64,000 nucleotides of DNA from Rhizobium sophorae. Lineage in GTDB: Bacteria; Pseudomonadota; Alphaproteobacteria; Rhizobiales; Rhizobiaceae. Position 1 is the stretch's first letter; the number at the start of each line of letters is the position of its first letter. Below the pieces are notes generated by a model, which was not told the origin of the DNA, ran no database searches, and saw only the letters and a list, made by a program, of their open reading frames with translations. Of the stretch, positions 36,062-43,982 are shown one piece after another. The stretch spans positions 186,001-250,000 of the forward strand of contig NZ_JABFCN010000048.1 in NCBI RefSeq assembly GCF_013087515.1. The letters are read 5' to 3'. The position numbers and the translations under genes were made by a program.

Positions 36062-36460
36062 ATGACCGAGCGACATACAGGCGGCTGCCTTTGCGGCGCT
36101 GTAAGATTTTCAAGTGCGGCAAAGCCCGGACCCGTCGTCGGCTGCCATTGCTCGCAATGCCGCCGGCAGACGGGGCTTTATTACGCTGCGGTTAACGTCG
36201 CCCGCGCGGCTCTTTCGTTGGAAGGTACCGAGGCGGTCCGTTGGTACCGGTCGAGCGAAGAGGCGCAACGCGGATTCTGCTCGAATTGCGGCTCCGCGCT
36301 GTTCTGGCAGGCCGATGGATCGGCGGAGATTTCGGTCATGGCGGGCGCCTTCGACACGCCGAGCGGCCTTGCCTTCGGCCATCATATCTACTGCGCCGAC
36401 AAGGGCGATTTCTACGAGATATCGGACGGCTTGCCGCAATATGCGGTGAATCCGGCTTAA
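36062..36460 (+). CDS. GFA/CENP-V family zinc protein
   Basis: Small protein (132 aa) of the family named after glutathione-dependent formaldehyde-activating enzyme. Zinc ligands are visible as GGCLCGAVRF (about residues 8-17), CHCSQCRRQTG (about 28-38) and CSNCGSALFW (about 73-82). The biochemical role of most members is unknown and the original activity is disputed. The ATG at 36062 is preceded by GGGGAGCGACC. Followed by a strong terminator. Confidence 0.88.
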   Translation: MTERHTGGCLCGAVRFSSAAKPGPVVGCHCSQCRRQTGLYYAAVNVARAALSLEGTEAVRWYRSSEEAQRGFCSNCGSALFWQADGSAEISVMAGAFDTPSGLAFGHHIYCADKGDFYEISDGLPQYAVNPA

Positions 36461-36492
36461 AGGGCGTCGCATCGATTCATGCGACGCCCTTT
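36459..36492 (+). terminator. Terminator after the GFA gene
   Basis: Perfect 14-base stem AAAGGGCGTCGCAT (36459-36472) / ATGCGACGCCCTTT (36479-36492) with loop CGATTC. It begins at the stop codon and can act for both directions. Confidence 0.8.
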
Positions 36493-36504
36493 AAGTCTTT
36501 ATCC

Positions 36505-36550
36505 GATGCATGTCGTTATCCCACCGCGGCACACTTTTGGGCGACATGCA
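36505..36550. repeat. Rhizobial palindromic element with GCATGTCG arms
   Basis: Arms GCATGTCG (36508-36515) and CGACATGC (36542-36549) enclose TTATCCCACCG and CACACTTTTGGG. I recall this type of element as frequent between genes of Rhizobium genomes; copy number cannot be checked here. Confidence 0.5.
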
Positions 36551-37081
36551 CTAGCCCTTGGCGGCGAGCGCGGCTGTGAGGCGGGTCACATCCTCGCGCA
36601 GGGCCGTCAGTTCGGTCAGCACGCTCATGTCGATCTTCTGGTGCAGCGAGAGCACTTCGAGCTCGGCCTTGAGATTGACTTCGTAATCCTTGGCGGCCTC
36701 GAAGCGGTCGCGCTCGGCCTGGCGGTTCTGCGACATCATGATGATCGGCGCCTGGATGGCGGCAAGCATCGACAGGATCAGGTTCAGGAAGACGAAGGGG
36801 TAGGGGTCGAAAGCGCCGGTCGCCAGGATGATGGTGTTGATCACAGTCCAGACGACGAGAAAGGCGAGGAAGGCGATGATGAAGGACCAGGAGCCACCGA
36901 CGCGGGCGATGCCGTCGGCGATACGCTCGCCGAATGAGGCTTCGGCGGAGAAGGCGGCATTGACGTCGGTCGAGATGATCTTGCGCGCGTGCGCTTTTGC
37001 CAGCACGCGCTTCTCGATCGTGCCGAGCTCTTCGGCTGGCTTGTCGAAATGATGGTGCACGAAGTTCGAAAAGTTATTCAT
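36551..37081 (-). CDS. DUF1003 membrane protein
   Basis: Inner-membrane protein (176 aa). The first 65 residues are polar, then two membrane helices (about 71-90, IIAFLAFLVVWTVINTIIL, and about 98-118, FVFLNLILSMLAAIQAPIIM) joined by a short loop, the DUF1003 signature with MMSQNRQAERDR directly after. The C-terminal 50 residues form a likely coiled coil. The frame is open upstream far into the nadE gene on the opposite strand, but the ATG at 37081 begins the conserved region. Function unknown. Confidence 0.85.
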   Translation of the reverse strand: MNNFSNFVHHHFDKPAEELGTIEKRVLAKAHARKIISTDVNAAFSAEASFGERIADGIARVGGSWSFIIAFLAFLVVWTVINTIILATGAFDPYPFVFLNLILSMLAAIQAPIIMMSQNRQAERDRFEAAKDYEVNLKAELEVLSLHQKIDMSVLTELTALREDVTRLTAALAAKG

Positions 37082-37258
37082 GGCTGTGTTTCCGATGCTG
37101 TCGCTTCCGGCGCAGTATTCCGCTCCGTCTGTAAATTGCAATGTGTATCGAGTCCCGCGGCGCTCTGGCGCACCCTTCATAAAAATTTGGTCACTGCCGG
37201 GTGGTGCTTTCGCAGCGAACATGTTGCCGTTGCGGAAGCTGCAGGCTAAATAAATGAC

Positions 37259-38938
37259 ATGACACAGGAAAACGCGCTCTCTGATATCTTCCGCATCGCC
37301 ATCGGCCAGCTCAATCCAACTGTCGGCGACGTCGCAGCCAATCTCGCCAAAGCGCGTGAGGCGCGCGCTGACGCTGCCCGGGAGGGCGCGCATCTGCTCG
37401 TCTTGACCGAGCTTTTCATCTCCGGTTATCCGCCGGAGGACCTTGTACTGAAGCCCGCCTTCATCCGCGCCTGCTGGAAGGCGGTCGAGAATCTCGCGGC
37501 CGATACCGCCGATGGCGGACCGGGCGTCATCATCGGCTTTCCCCGGCAGGACGAGACCGGGCGCTACAATTCGGTCGCCGTGCTCGACGGCGGCAAGGTG
37601 ATCGCGGTGCGCGACAAGATCGACCTGCCGAACTACGGCGAGTTCGACGAGAAGCGTGTCTTCGATCAGGGCGCCATGCCGGGGCCGGTGAATTTTCGTG
37701 GCGTGCGCATCGGCATTCCGATCTGCGAGGATATCTGGGGCGATCTCGGCGTCTGTGAGACGCTGGCCGAAAGCGGGGCTGAAATCCTGCTGTCGCCGAA
37801 CGGTTCGCCCTATTATCGGGGCAAGGTCGATATCCGCCATCAGGTGGTGCTGAAGCAGGTGATCGAGACCGGGCTGCCGCTGATCTATGCCGCCCAGCTC
37901 GGCGGCCAGGACGAGCTGGTCTTCGACGGCGCGAGCTTCGCTTTCAATGCCGACAAGTCGCTCGCCTTCCAGATGAGCCAGTTCGAAACCGCGCTGGCGG
38001 TGACGACATGGAAGCGCGGCGACAGCGGTTGGCACTGCGCCGAAGGGCCCATGGCGCATATTCCCGAGCGCGAGGAGGCCGATTACCGCGCCTGCCTGCT
38101 CGGCTTTCGCGATTATGTCAACAAGAACGGCTTCAAGACCGTCGTGCTCGGCCTTTCCGGCGGCATCGACTCGGCGATCTGCGCGGCGATCGCCGTCGAC
38201 GCACTTGGCGAGGAGCGGGTACGCACCGTCATGCTGCCTTACCGTTACACCTCCGAGGATTCGCTGAAGGATGCGGCCGATTGCGCCAAGGCGCTTGGCT
38301 GCCGCTATGACATCGTGCCGATCGAGCAGCCGGTGACGGGCTTCAGCAATGCGCTCTCCAGCCTTTTCGAGGGGACGGATAGCGGCATCACCGAAGAGAA
38401 CTTGCAGAGTCGGGCGCGCGGCGTCATCCTGATGGCGATCTCCAACAAGTTCGGCTCGATGGTGGTGACGACGGGTAACAAGTCGGAAATGTCGGTCGGC
38501 TATGCCACGCTTTACGGCGACATGAACGGCGGCTTCAATCCGATCAAGGATCTCTACAAGATGCAGGTCTATGCGCTTTCCCGCTGGCGCAACGAAAATG
38601 TGCCGCCGGGGGCGTTGGGACCGTCAGGCGAGGTGATCCCGCGAAATATCATCGACAAGGCGCCATCGGCCGAACTGCGCCCGGACCAGAAGGACCAGGA
38701 TTCACTGCCGCCCTATCCCGTGCTCGACGATATTCTCGAATGCCTGGTGGAAAAGGAGATGGCGGTCGAGGAGATCGTCGCACGCGGCCATGATGTTGCG
38801 ACCGTCCACCGGGTCGAGCACCTGCTCTATCTCGCCGAATACAAGCGCCGGCAATCGGCGCCCGGCGTGAAGATCACCAAGAAGAATTTCGGCCGCGACC
38901 GGCGCTATCCGATCACCAACCGTTTCCGGGATCGCTGA
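37259..38938 (+). CDS. nadE: NAD+ synthase, glutamine-hydrolysing
   Basis: Last step of NAD synthesis, amidating nicotinate adenine dinucleotide with glutamine nitrogen (559 aa). An N-terminal nitrilase-type amidase domain (about 10-260) has its triad visible: Glu in LTELFISGYPPEDL, Lys in RDKIDLPNYGEFDE, and Cys in IPICEDIWG. The C-terminal synthetase domain (about 280-559) has the ATP loop LGLSGGIDSAICAAIA and TGNKSEMSVGYATLYGD. The beta-propeller gene follows with its own ribosome site 45 bases later. Confidence 0.95.
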   Translation: MTQENALSDIFRIAIGQLNPTVGDVAANLAKAREARADAAREGAHLLVLTELFISGYPPEDLVLKPAFIRACWKAVENLAADTADGGPGVIIGFPRQDETGRYNSVAVLDGGKVIAVRDKIDLPNYGEFDEKRVFDQGAMPGPVNFRGVRIGIPICEDIWGDLGVCETLAESGAEILLSPNGSPYYRGKVDIRHQVVLKQVIETGLPLIYAAQLGGQDELVFDGASFAFNADKSLAFQMSQFETALAVTTWKRGDSGWHCAEGPMAHIPEREEADYRACLLGFRDYVNKNGFKTVVLGLSGGIDSAICAAIAVDALGEERVRTVMLPYRYTSEDSLKDAADCAKALGCRYDIVPIEQPVTGFSNALSSLFEGTDSGITEENLQSRARGVILMAISNKFGSMVVTTGNKSEMSVGYATLYGDMNGGFNPIKDLYKMQVYALSRWRNENVPPGALGPSGEVIPRNIIDKAPSAELRPDQKDQDSLPPYPVLDDILECLVEKEMAVEEIVARGHDVATVHRVEHLLYLAEYKRRQSAPGVKITKKNFGRDRRYPITNRFRDR

Positions 38939-38982
38939 CGCAATTGAGATCGCTGACGGCATCAAGCTTTGCGGGAGGAAAC

Positions 38983-39810
38983 ATGCGCAGCTCGGTTGAG
39001 ATATACAATGTCAGGACGGGCAGGGCGCGCGAAGTCTGGCAGACGGACAGGCTGGTCGAGGCGCCGAACTTCTCGCCCGACGGTTCCACCCTGCTCTTGA
39101 ACGGCGACGGGCTGCTCTACAGATTGCCGCTCGATGGCGGCGAGGTGGTCAAGGTCGATACCGGCTTTGCCGTCAACTGCAACAATGATCACGGCATTTC
39201 GCCCGATGGCACTGAGATCGTCATTTCCGACAAGACCGAATTCGGCAAGTCGGCGATCTATATCCTGCCGATCGAAGGCGGCACGCCGCGGCTGATCACC
39301 CAGAACCTGCCATCCTACTGGCATGGCTGGTCGCCGGACGGGCGCCAGCTTGCCTATTGCGGCATCCGCGACGACCTCTTCGATATCTACACGATCTCCG
39401 TCGACGGCGGCACCGAGACGCGGCTGACGCATGGCGAGGGCCGCAATGACGGACCGGATTATTCCGCCGACGGACAGTGGATCTATTTCAATTCCAGCCG
39501 CACCGGGCTGATGCAGATCTGGCGCATCCATCCCGATGGCACGGGTCTCCACCAGGTGACATCGGACGATTACGGCAACTGGTTCGCCCATCCGTCGCCT
39601 TCGAATGACAAGGTGCTGATCCTGTCCTACGACCCTTCGGTGTTCGACCATCCGCGCGATCTCGACGTGCGGCTGCGGCTGATGGACATGGACGGCGGCA
39701 ATCTGAAGACGCTGTTCGAGCTTTTCGGCGGGCAGGGCACGATCAACGTGCCCTGCTGGTCACCAGACGGCGAAGAATTCGCCTATGTCCGGTACTTTCC
39801 GGCGGGTTAG
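38983..39810 (+). CDS. TolB-like beta-propeller (PD40) protein
   Basis: 275 residues made of PD40/WD40-like beta-propeller blades. Repeated cores are APNFSPDGSTLLLN, NDHGISPDGTEIVIS, WHGWSPDGRQLAYCG, DGPDYSADGQWIYFNS and VPCWSPDGEEFAYVRY, about 40-45 residues apart. No signal peptide is present, so it is predicted cytosolic, unlike TolB. The ATG at 38983 with GGGAGGAAAC before it is clearly the start. Its TAG stop overlaps the TAA stop of the convergent DAHP synthase gene. Function unknown. Confidence 0.85.
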   Translation: MRSSVEIYNVRTGRAREVWQTDRLVEAPNFSPDGSTLLLNGDGLLYRLPLDGGEVVKVDTGFAVNCNNDHGISPDGTEIVISDKTEFGKSAIYILPIEGGTPRLITQNLPSYWHGWSPDGRQLAYCGIRDDLFDIYTISVDGGTETRLTHGEGRNDGPDYSADGQWIYFNSSRTGLMQIWRIHPDGTGLHQVTSDDYGNWFAHPSPSNDKVLILSYDPSVFDHPRDLDVRLRLMDMDGGNLKTLFELFGGQGTINVPCWSPDGEEFAYVRYFPAG

Positions 39811-40871
39811 GCCGCCGCTGCCTTGCGACGATCGCGTGCCGATTTCGCGAGGTCTTCCAGCACGGCGACCGACATATCCCAGTCGATACAGCCATCGGTG
39901 ATCGACTGGCCGTAGACCAGCGGCTTGCCTGGAACGAGGTCCTGGCGGCCGGCGACGAGGTTGCTTTCGATCATCATGCCCTTGATGTCGTTGTTGCCGG
40001 CGGCGATCTGCGCTGCGACGGATTTGACGACGCGCGGCTGGTTCAACGGATCCTTGCCGCTGTTGGCATGGCTGGCATCGATGAGGATGCGCGGGGCGAC
40101 GCCGAGCTTGACGGCTTCGGCGGTGACAGCTTCGACGTCAGCCGCCTCATAGTTCGGCCGTTTGCCGCCGCGTAAGATGATGTGGCAGTCCTCATTGCCC
40201 GTCGTCGAGGCGATGGCCGCCTGGCCGTCCTTGGTGACCGCAGGGAAGTGATGCGGCTGCGAGGCGGCGAGGATCGCATCGAGGGCCACGCGCGCACCGC
40301 CGTCGGTGCCGTTTTTGAAGCCGATCGGGCAGGAGAGGCCGGAGGCAAGCTGCCGGTGGATCTGGCTTTCCGTCGTGCGGGCGCCGATCGCGCCCCAGCT
40401 GACGAGGTCGGCGAAGTATTGCGGGGTGATCGTGTCAAGGAATTCGACACCGGCCGGAAGGCCCATTGCATTGATATCGAGCAGCAGGCGTCGTGCAATC
40501 CTCAACCCTTCCTCGATGCGGTAGCTGCCGTCGAGGTGTGGGTCGTTGATCAGGCCCTTCCAGCCGACGGTCGTGCGGGGCTTTTCGAAGTAGACGCGCA
40601 TGACGATCTCGAGATCGCCGGCAAAGCGCCGCCGCTGTTCCTCGAGCCGCGCGGCATATTCCCGGGCGGCAACCGGATCGTGGATGGAGCAGGGGCCGAT
40701 CACGACAATCAAGCGATCGTCTTCGCCACGGAGAATCTTGTGGATCGCATCGCGGTTGCTGGTCACTGTCTCGGTGACGGCAGTATCGCGGTGAATTTCT
40801 GCGAGGATATCGGCGGGTTTGGTGAGGGGCGTGATCTCGAGGATACGTAGATCATCAATAGCATCAGACAC
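39807..40871 (-). CDS. aroG: 3-deoxy-7-phosphoheptulonate synthase, class I
   Basis: Class I (AroG/AroF/AroH-type) DAHP synthase (354 aa; E. coli AroG has 350). Visible blocks: IGPCSIHDPVAAREYA (about 56-71), MRVYFEKPRTTVGWKGLINDP, GARTTESQIHRQLASGLS, the HIILRGGKRPNY segment and DASHANSGKDP with metal ligands. The start is a GTG at 40871 with GGAG 7 bases before it. It is preceded by an attenuator whose leader peptide carries Phe-Tyr-Trp-Tyr, and by a hairpin that includes the GTG itself. Feedback control by an aromatic amino acid is likely, but the effector cannot be told. Confidence 0.94.
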   Translation of the reverse strand: MSDAIDDLRILEITPLTKPADILAEIHRDTAVTETVTSNRDAIHKILRGEDDRLIVVIGPCSIHDPVAAREYAARLEEQRRRFAGDLEIVMRVYFEKPRTTVGWKGLINDPHLDGSYRIEEGLRIARRLLLDINAMGLPAGVEFLDTITPQYFADLVSWGAIGARTTESQIHRQLASGLSCPIGFKNGTDGGARVALDAILAASQPHHFPAVTKDGQAAIASTTGNEDCHIILRGGKRPNYEAADVEAVTAEAVKLGVAPRILIDASHANSGKDPLNQPRVVKSVAAQIAAGNNDIKGMMIESNLVAGRQDLVPGKPLVYGQSITDGCIDWDMSVAVLEDLAKSARDRRKAAAA

Positions 40872-40899
40872 GGTATGGCTCCTGTTTGGTCATACCGTG
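40869..40899 (-). promoter_or_regulatory. Hairpin enclosing the ribosome site and start codon of aroG
   Basis: In the mRNA, arms CACGGUAUG (40899-40891) and CAUACCGUG (40877-40869) pair perfectly over 9 bases. The loop of 13 bases holds the GGAG ribosome site, and the GUG start codon is the end of the 3' arm. A tiny frame (ATG at 40893, 9 codons, stop 40864-40866) runs through it and would open the hairpin if translated. Confidence 0.55.
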
Positions 40900-40905
40900 C
40901 GGAAC

Positions 40906-40933
40906 AAAAAAGCCGCCAGGTAGACTAGCGGCT
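40906..40933 (-). terminator. Attenuator terminator (segments 3:4) before aroG
   Basis: On the minus strand AGCCGCTAG (40933-40925), loop TCTAC, CTGGCGGCT (40919-40911), with eight Watson-Crick pairs and one T-G wobble, then a run of six T (40911-40906). It is located between the leader peptide and the aroG start, 35 bases before the GTG. Confidence 0.88.
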
Positions 40934-40961
40934 GTTCGGGTTGTCGTCGCGTCGAATTCAA

Positions 40962-41036
40962 TTACGCATGGACCCGCGTCCGCTGAGAGCAGCGGTACCA
41001 ATAAAATCGCGAGGCGTTGATTGACGTGTTCGACAT
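40962..41036 (-). CDS. Aromatic leader peptide of the aroG attenuator
   Basis: 24-residue peptide (ATG 41036, TAA 40962-40964). Residues 11-14 are Phe-Tyr-Trp-Tyr, encoded by TTT TAT TGG TAC. Directly after them starts segment 1 (CCGCTG, 40995-40990), which pairs with segment 2 (CAGCGG, 40985-40980); segment 2 can instead pair (AGCGG) with CCGCT of segment 3 (40933-40925), which otherwise forms the terminator. A ribosome waiting at the aromatic codons would cover segment 1 and favour 2:3, allowing aroG transcription. No ribosome site precedes the ATG; the promoter match at 41044-41072 would start the RNA at or next to it, so leaderless translation is likely, as known for the trp leader of Sinorhizobium. 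Confidence 0.82.
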   Translation of the reverse strand: MSNTSINASRFYWYRCSQRTRVHA

Positions 41037-41043
41037 GACGCTG

Positions 41044-41072
41044 ATTTAGCGTCACGCCCGCGCATTGTCACG
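41044..41072 (-). promoter_or_regulatory. Candidate promoter of the aroG leader
   Basis: On the minus strand CGTGAC (41072-41067), 17 bases, CTAAAT (41049-41044), which is 10 of 12 with the rhizobial consensus CTTGAC-N17-CTATAT. The leader ATG begins 8 bases after the -10. The same place carries an inverted repeat TGACGCT (41036-41042) / AGCGTCA (41048-41054), a possible operator. Confidence 0.6.
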
Positions 41073-41198
41073 CAGATTTTTCTGCCTAAACCGGACGCTC
41101 CTGGGGACAGCAACTGCTCTTGCGCGAACTACACCCACCGGGGCAGGAAGCCCGTCGCACTCGATCTCACTCGTGCGACGTGCTCAGGGTCTTTGAGA

Positions 41199-41780
41199 TC
41201 AGAGGGCGTCGACGTTCACGCCGACGGTGATGGCACCGATCGGTGTTCCCGTGTCGTCTGATATCGTCACGCTTGCCTGCGACTGGAGCGTCTGGGTCGA
41301 TTCATCTTTTTCGATCTCATCGACGAAGACGGCATCCTTGCCGGCGCCGAAGGACTTCTGGAACTTGCCCTCGTCGCCCTGCCAGTAGTCTGAGGTGACG
41401 TCGCTTTGGCCGACATTCAGGCCCTTGGCATCCATGACGAAGATCTCAGTGATCTTGCCGCCGGAGGCCTCCTTCTTTGCCTGAAGGAATTTCGACAGCG
41501 CATTGTTGAGCACGCCGTCGATCATCGAATGGTCGGAACCATCGACTTCGGCGCGCCACTTCTTGTCGAGGGCGTCGATATCGGCCGCACTGAGATTGGC
41601 GTTGGCAGCGTCCTGCGCCTTGACGGCCTCGATGATGGCGGGGTCGTTCAACCAGGGCGTTACGTCGCTCTTCACGTAGTCGAAGATCGGGGCAAGCTTG
41701 GCATCCTGCGCCATGGATACGTCCATGGGCGCGGCAACTGCGGTGCAGGCCAAAAGAAATGCGGGCACGAGTTTCTTCAT
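41199..41780 (-). CDS. Periplasmic PDC/Cache-like sensor domain protein
   Basis: Exported protein (193 aa) with a signal peptide at residues 1-24 (cleavage after SMA). The rest looks like a single PDC/Cache-type ligand-binding domain: a long N-terminal helix region, then EIFVMDAKGLNVGQSDVTSDYWQGDE (split, about 112-137) and the terminal strand pair VTISDDTGTPIGAITVGVNVD that closes such domains. It has no membrane anchor and no signalling domain. It starts 60 bases after the end of the chemoreceptor gene on the same strand, so the pair is probably cotranscribed and may work together. An 8-base inverted repeat (41153-41160 / 41173-41180) after the stop may end the transcript. Confidence 0.75.
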   Translation of the reverse strand: MKKLVPAFLLACTAVAAPMDVSMAQDAKLAPIFDYVKSDVTPWLNDPAIIEAVKAQDAANANLSAADIDALDKKWRAEVDGSDHSMIDGVLNNALSKFLQAKKEASGGKITEIFVMDAKGLNVGQSDVTSDYWQGDEGKFQKSFGAGKDAVFVDEIEKDESTQTLQSQASVTISDDTGTPIGAITVGVNVDAL

Positions 41781-41840
41781 AACTGTTTCCTTCCTGATTA
41801 TCGGTTGCTGAGAACTAAGGCTTATCGGACGAAGATGAGG

Positions 41841-43715
41841 TCAGAACTCCTCCCAGGCGCCGGGAGCAGCGGCAACGGCGGCATTTCCTGCATGCCGCTG
41901 CACGTAGGCTCTGGGTTCGGGACGAGATTGGCGGGCGACTTGAACGGGTTTGGTCTGGCTGGCTGCGGACGCGCCGACGACGAACCTGCCGGCCGAGTCC
42001 TGCAGAAGGCGTCCTTGCTGCAGCAGTTCCTGGCAGGCCGCGTTGGTTTCCTCGACCATTGCCGCGTTCTGCTGTGTCGCCTGATCCATCTGATTGATCG
42101 CGCCATTGATTTCCTGCAGACCCGTTGCCTGTTCGCGATAGGATTGAACAATGGAAGCGATACTGTCGCTGATGCGGTTGATCTGTTCCTCGATCTTCAG
42201 CAGGGCGTCGCCTGTTTCGTTCACTAGCCCGACGCCTGCGGCAACCTCTTGGCCGGACACATTGATCAGGTTCTTGATTTCCTTGGCCGCATTTGCCGAC
42301 CGCTGGGCGAGTTCACGCACCTCCTGCGCGACAACCGCAAAACCCTTGCCGGCCTCACCGGCACGTGCCGCCTCGACGCCGGCATTCAGCGCCAGCAGGT
42401 TTGTCTGGAACGCGATTTCATCGATGACGCCGATAATGCGGCCGATCTGGCTCGACGAGGTCTGAATCCGGTCCATCGCCCCGATGGCATCACGCACCAC
42501 CGTCGCCGAGACATGAGCGCTCCGCTTTGTCTCCTCGACCAGCTTCCCGGCATTTTCGGCGCGCTGCGACGATGTTCGGACCGTGGTGGTCACTTCATCC
42601 AGTGCGGCAGCGGTCTCTTCCAATGATGCCGCCTGTTGCTCGGTTCGCTTGGCGAGTTGATCTGCGGAGGAGGCCAGCTCGCTCGAGCCGCCTTCAACCG
42701 CCACGGAGGCGGCCTTGATCTCCGTCAGGGCGGCTGCGACGGCCTCGACCATGTTGTTGAAATCCTGCCGTAACTTATCGAACTCCGGACCGAGATCGGC
42801 CAGGTGTACGGAAAAGTCGCCTGCTGCGAGCTTTTCCAATGCATTTGCGAGAGCGGTCATGACCAGCCGCTGCGTGTTACTGGCTTCTTCCGTGAACAAT
42901 GCATTGCGCGCCCGTTCGGCATCGAGCGAAGCGCTCTGCTCGGCAGCGGCTTGCTCTCGCTCGACCTTCGCAATAGCCTCGTGGCGGAAAACTTCCAAGG
43001 CACGCGCCAGAAAGCCGATCTCGTCGCCATTTTCCTTGTAGGTGACGGGAGAGGCCAGGTCGCCTTTCTGCAAGGCGCTGATCCGTTCGCTGATGATCCG
43101 GATCGGCCGGCCAACGAGGCTGCGCATGGCAAGAAGGAAGGCGATGACGGCCAAGGCGGTGATCACGGACTGCGTGAGCAGCGATACGAGAACCTTCTGC
43201 CTGACTTCAGCAGCGATTTTTTCGACGGACCAGTTCGTGACGATGTAGCCGGTCGCCTTGCCTGATTTATCCAGCGGGAGCGGCGCGATGATCGTGACCA
43301 CGCCGGCGGCTATTCCACTATCGTCGATCGTCGTTTTCTCCGGCTTGGCACTGAGGCTCTTCGCCAGATCGGCCGGTGCGGGCAAACCGTTGATACCATC
43401 GCGTGTCCATGTGTCGACGGCGGCAGGTTCCGCGTTGAATGCGGCAAACTGCACAAGATCGAGCGAAGGGTCGTCGCGGTAGAGCGAATAAGCTTCACGG
43501 ACCGCATTCGCCTTGCCCCACTTGACGCCGCCGGCGGCCAGCGAGGCAAACTGCTCCGCATCCTTGGACCAGTTGGCCTTGGCGCCATCGATCAATGCCC
43601 GGGTTTCGTACATCCACGTATAGGTGGCGAAAGCGGAAATGCCGCAGAGGTTGACGGCAACGATAATCGCCGCCAGCTTGGCTGTCAGAGGCATAGTTTT
43701 CAAAAATTGGAACAT
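41841..43715 (-). CDS. Methyl-accepting chemotaxis protein
   Basis: Transmembrane chemoreceptor (624 aa). Transmembrane helix 1 is at about residues 12-32 and the periplasmic sensor region at about 33-185. Helix 2 is at about 187-207, with HAMP segments (GRPIRIISERISALQKGD and a second, HAMP-like stretch near 295-345). The signalling domain has the tip EIAFQTNLLALNAGVEAARAGE (split at the Gly/Val) and VAQEVRELAQRSANAAKEIK. The chain ends in AWEEF, a CheR/CheB-docking pentapeptide of the xWxxF type, so it can be modified by tethered CheR. No che genes are adjacent. The downstream gene encodes a periplasmic Cache-like protein. Confidence 0.93.
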   Translation of the reverse strand: MFQFLKTMPLTAKLAAIIVAVNLCGISAFATYTWMYETRALIDGAKANWSKDAEQFASLAAGGVKWGKANAVREAYSLYRDDPSLDLVQFAAFNAEPAAVDTWTRDGINGLPAPADLAKSLSAKPEKTTIDDSGIAAGVVTIIAPLPLDKSGKATGYIVTNWSVEKIAAEVRQKVLVSLLTQSVITALAVIAFLLAMRSLVGRPIRIISERISALQKGDLASPVTYKENGDEIGFLARALEVFRHEAIAKVEREQAAAEQSASLDAERARNALFTEEASNTQRLVMTALANALEKLAAGDFSVHLADLGPEFDKLRQDFNNMVEAVAAALTEIKAASVAVEGGSSELASSADQLAKRTEQQAASLEETAAALDEVTTTVRTSSQRAENAGKLVEETKRSAHVSATVVRDAIGAMDRIQTSSSQIGRIIGVIDEIAFQTNLLALNAGVEAARAGEAGKGFAVVAQEVRELAQRSANAAKEIKNLINVSGQEVAAGVGLVNETGDALLKIEEQINRISDSIASIVQSYREQATGLQEINGAINQMDQATQQNAAMVEETNAACQELLQQGRLLQDSAGRFVVGASAASQTKPVQVARQSRPEPRAYVQRHAGNAAVAAAPGAWEEF

Positions 43716-43982
43716 TCCGCGGCGGCCTAGAATTGCGGCTCAGTCGGACATGCCCGACCGGCGTCTCAATACGGGCATCCGCGCTGACGGTCACATCACG
43801 AGCCCTCATGCCCATGTCCGGATTGCCACCCAAAACGCGCAAACGCAGTGTGTATTTGATATGTGAATAAATCATAAAGTAGAATGGGATGTTGAGCACA
43901 CGCGTGCCATTCGCCCTTGGTCCCGCCGGCGCCGAGCGTTGCGCACCGTTGTGGGAGTAGTGCTTCCAACGCGCCAGGGAGA

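Noticed and set aside
40864..41055. 63-codon minus-strand frame running through the aroG leader
   Set aside because: It reads across the attenuator in a frame without aromatic codons at the right place; the 24-residue leader in the other frame explains the hairpins. Its last nine codons are the mini-frame mentioned in the findings.
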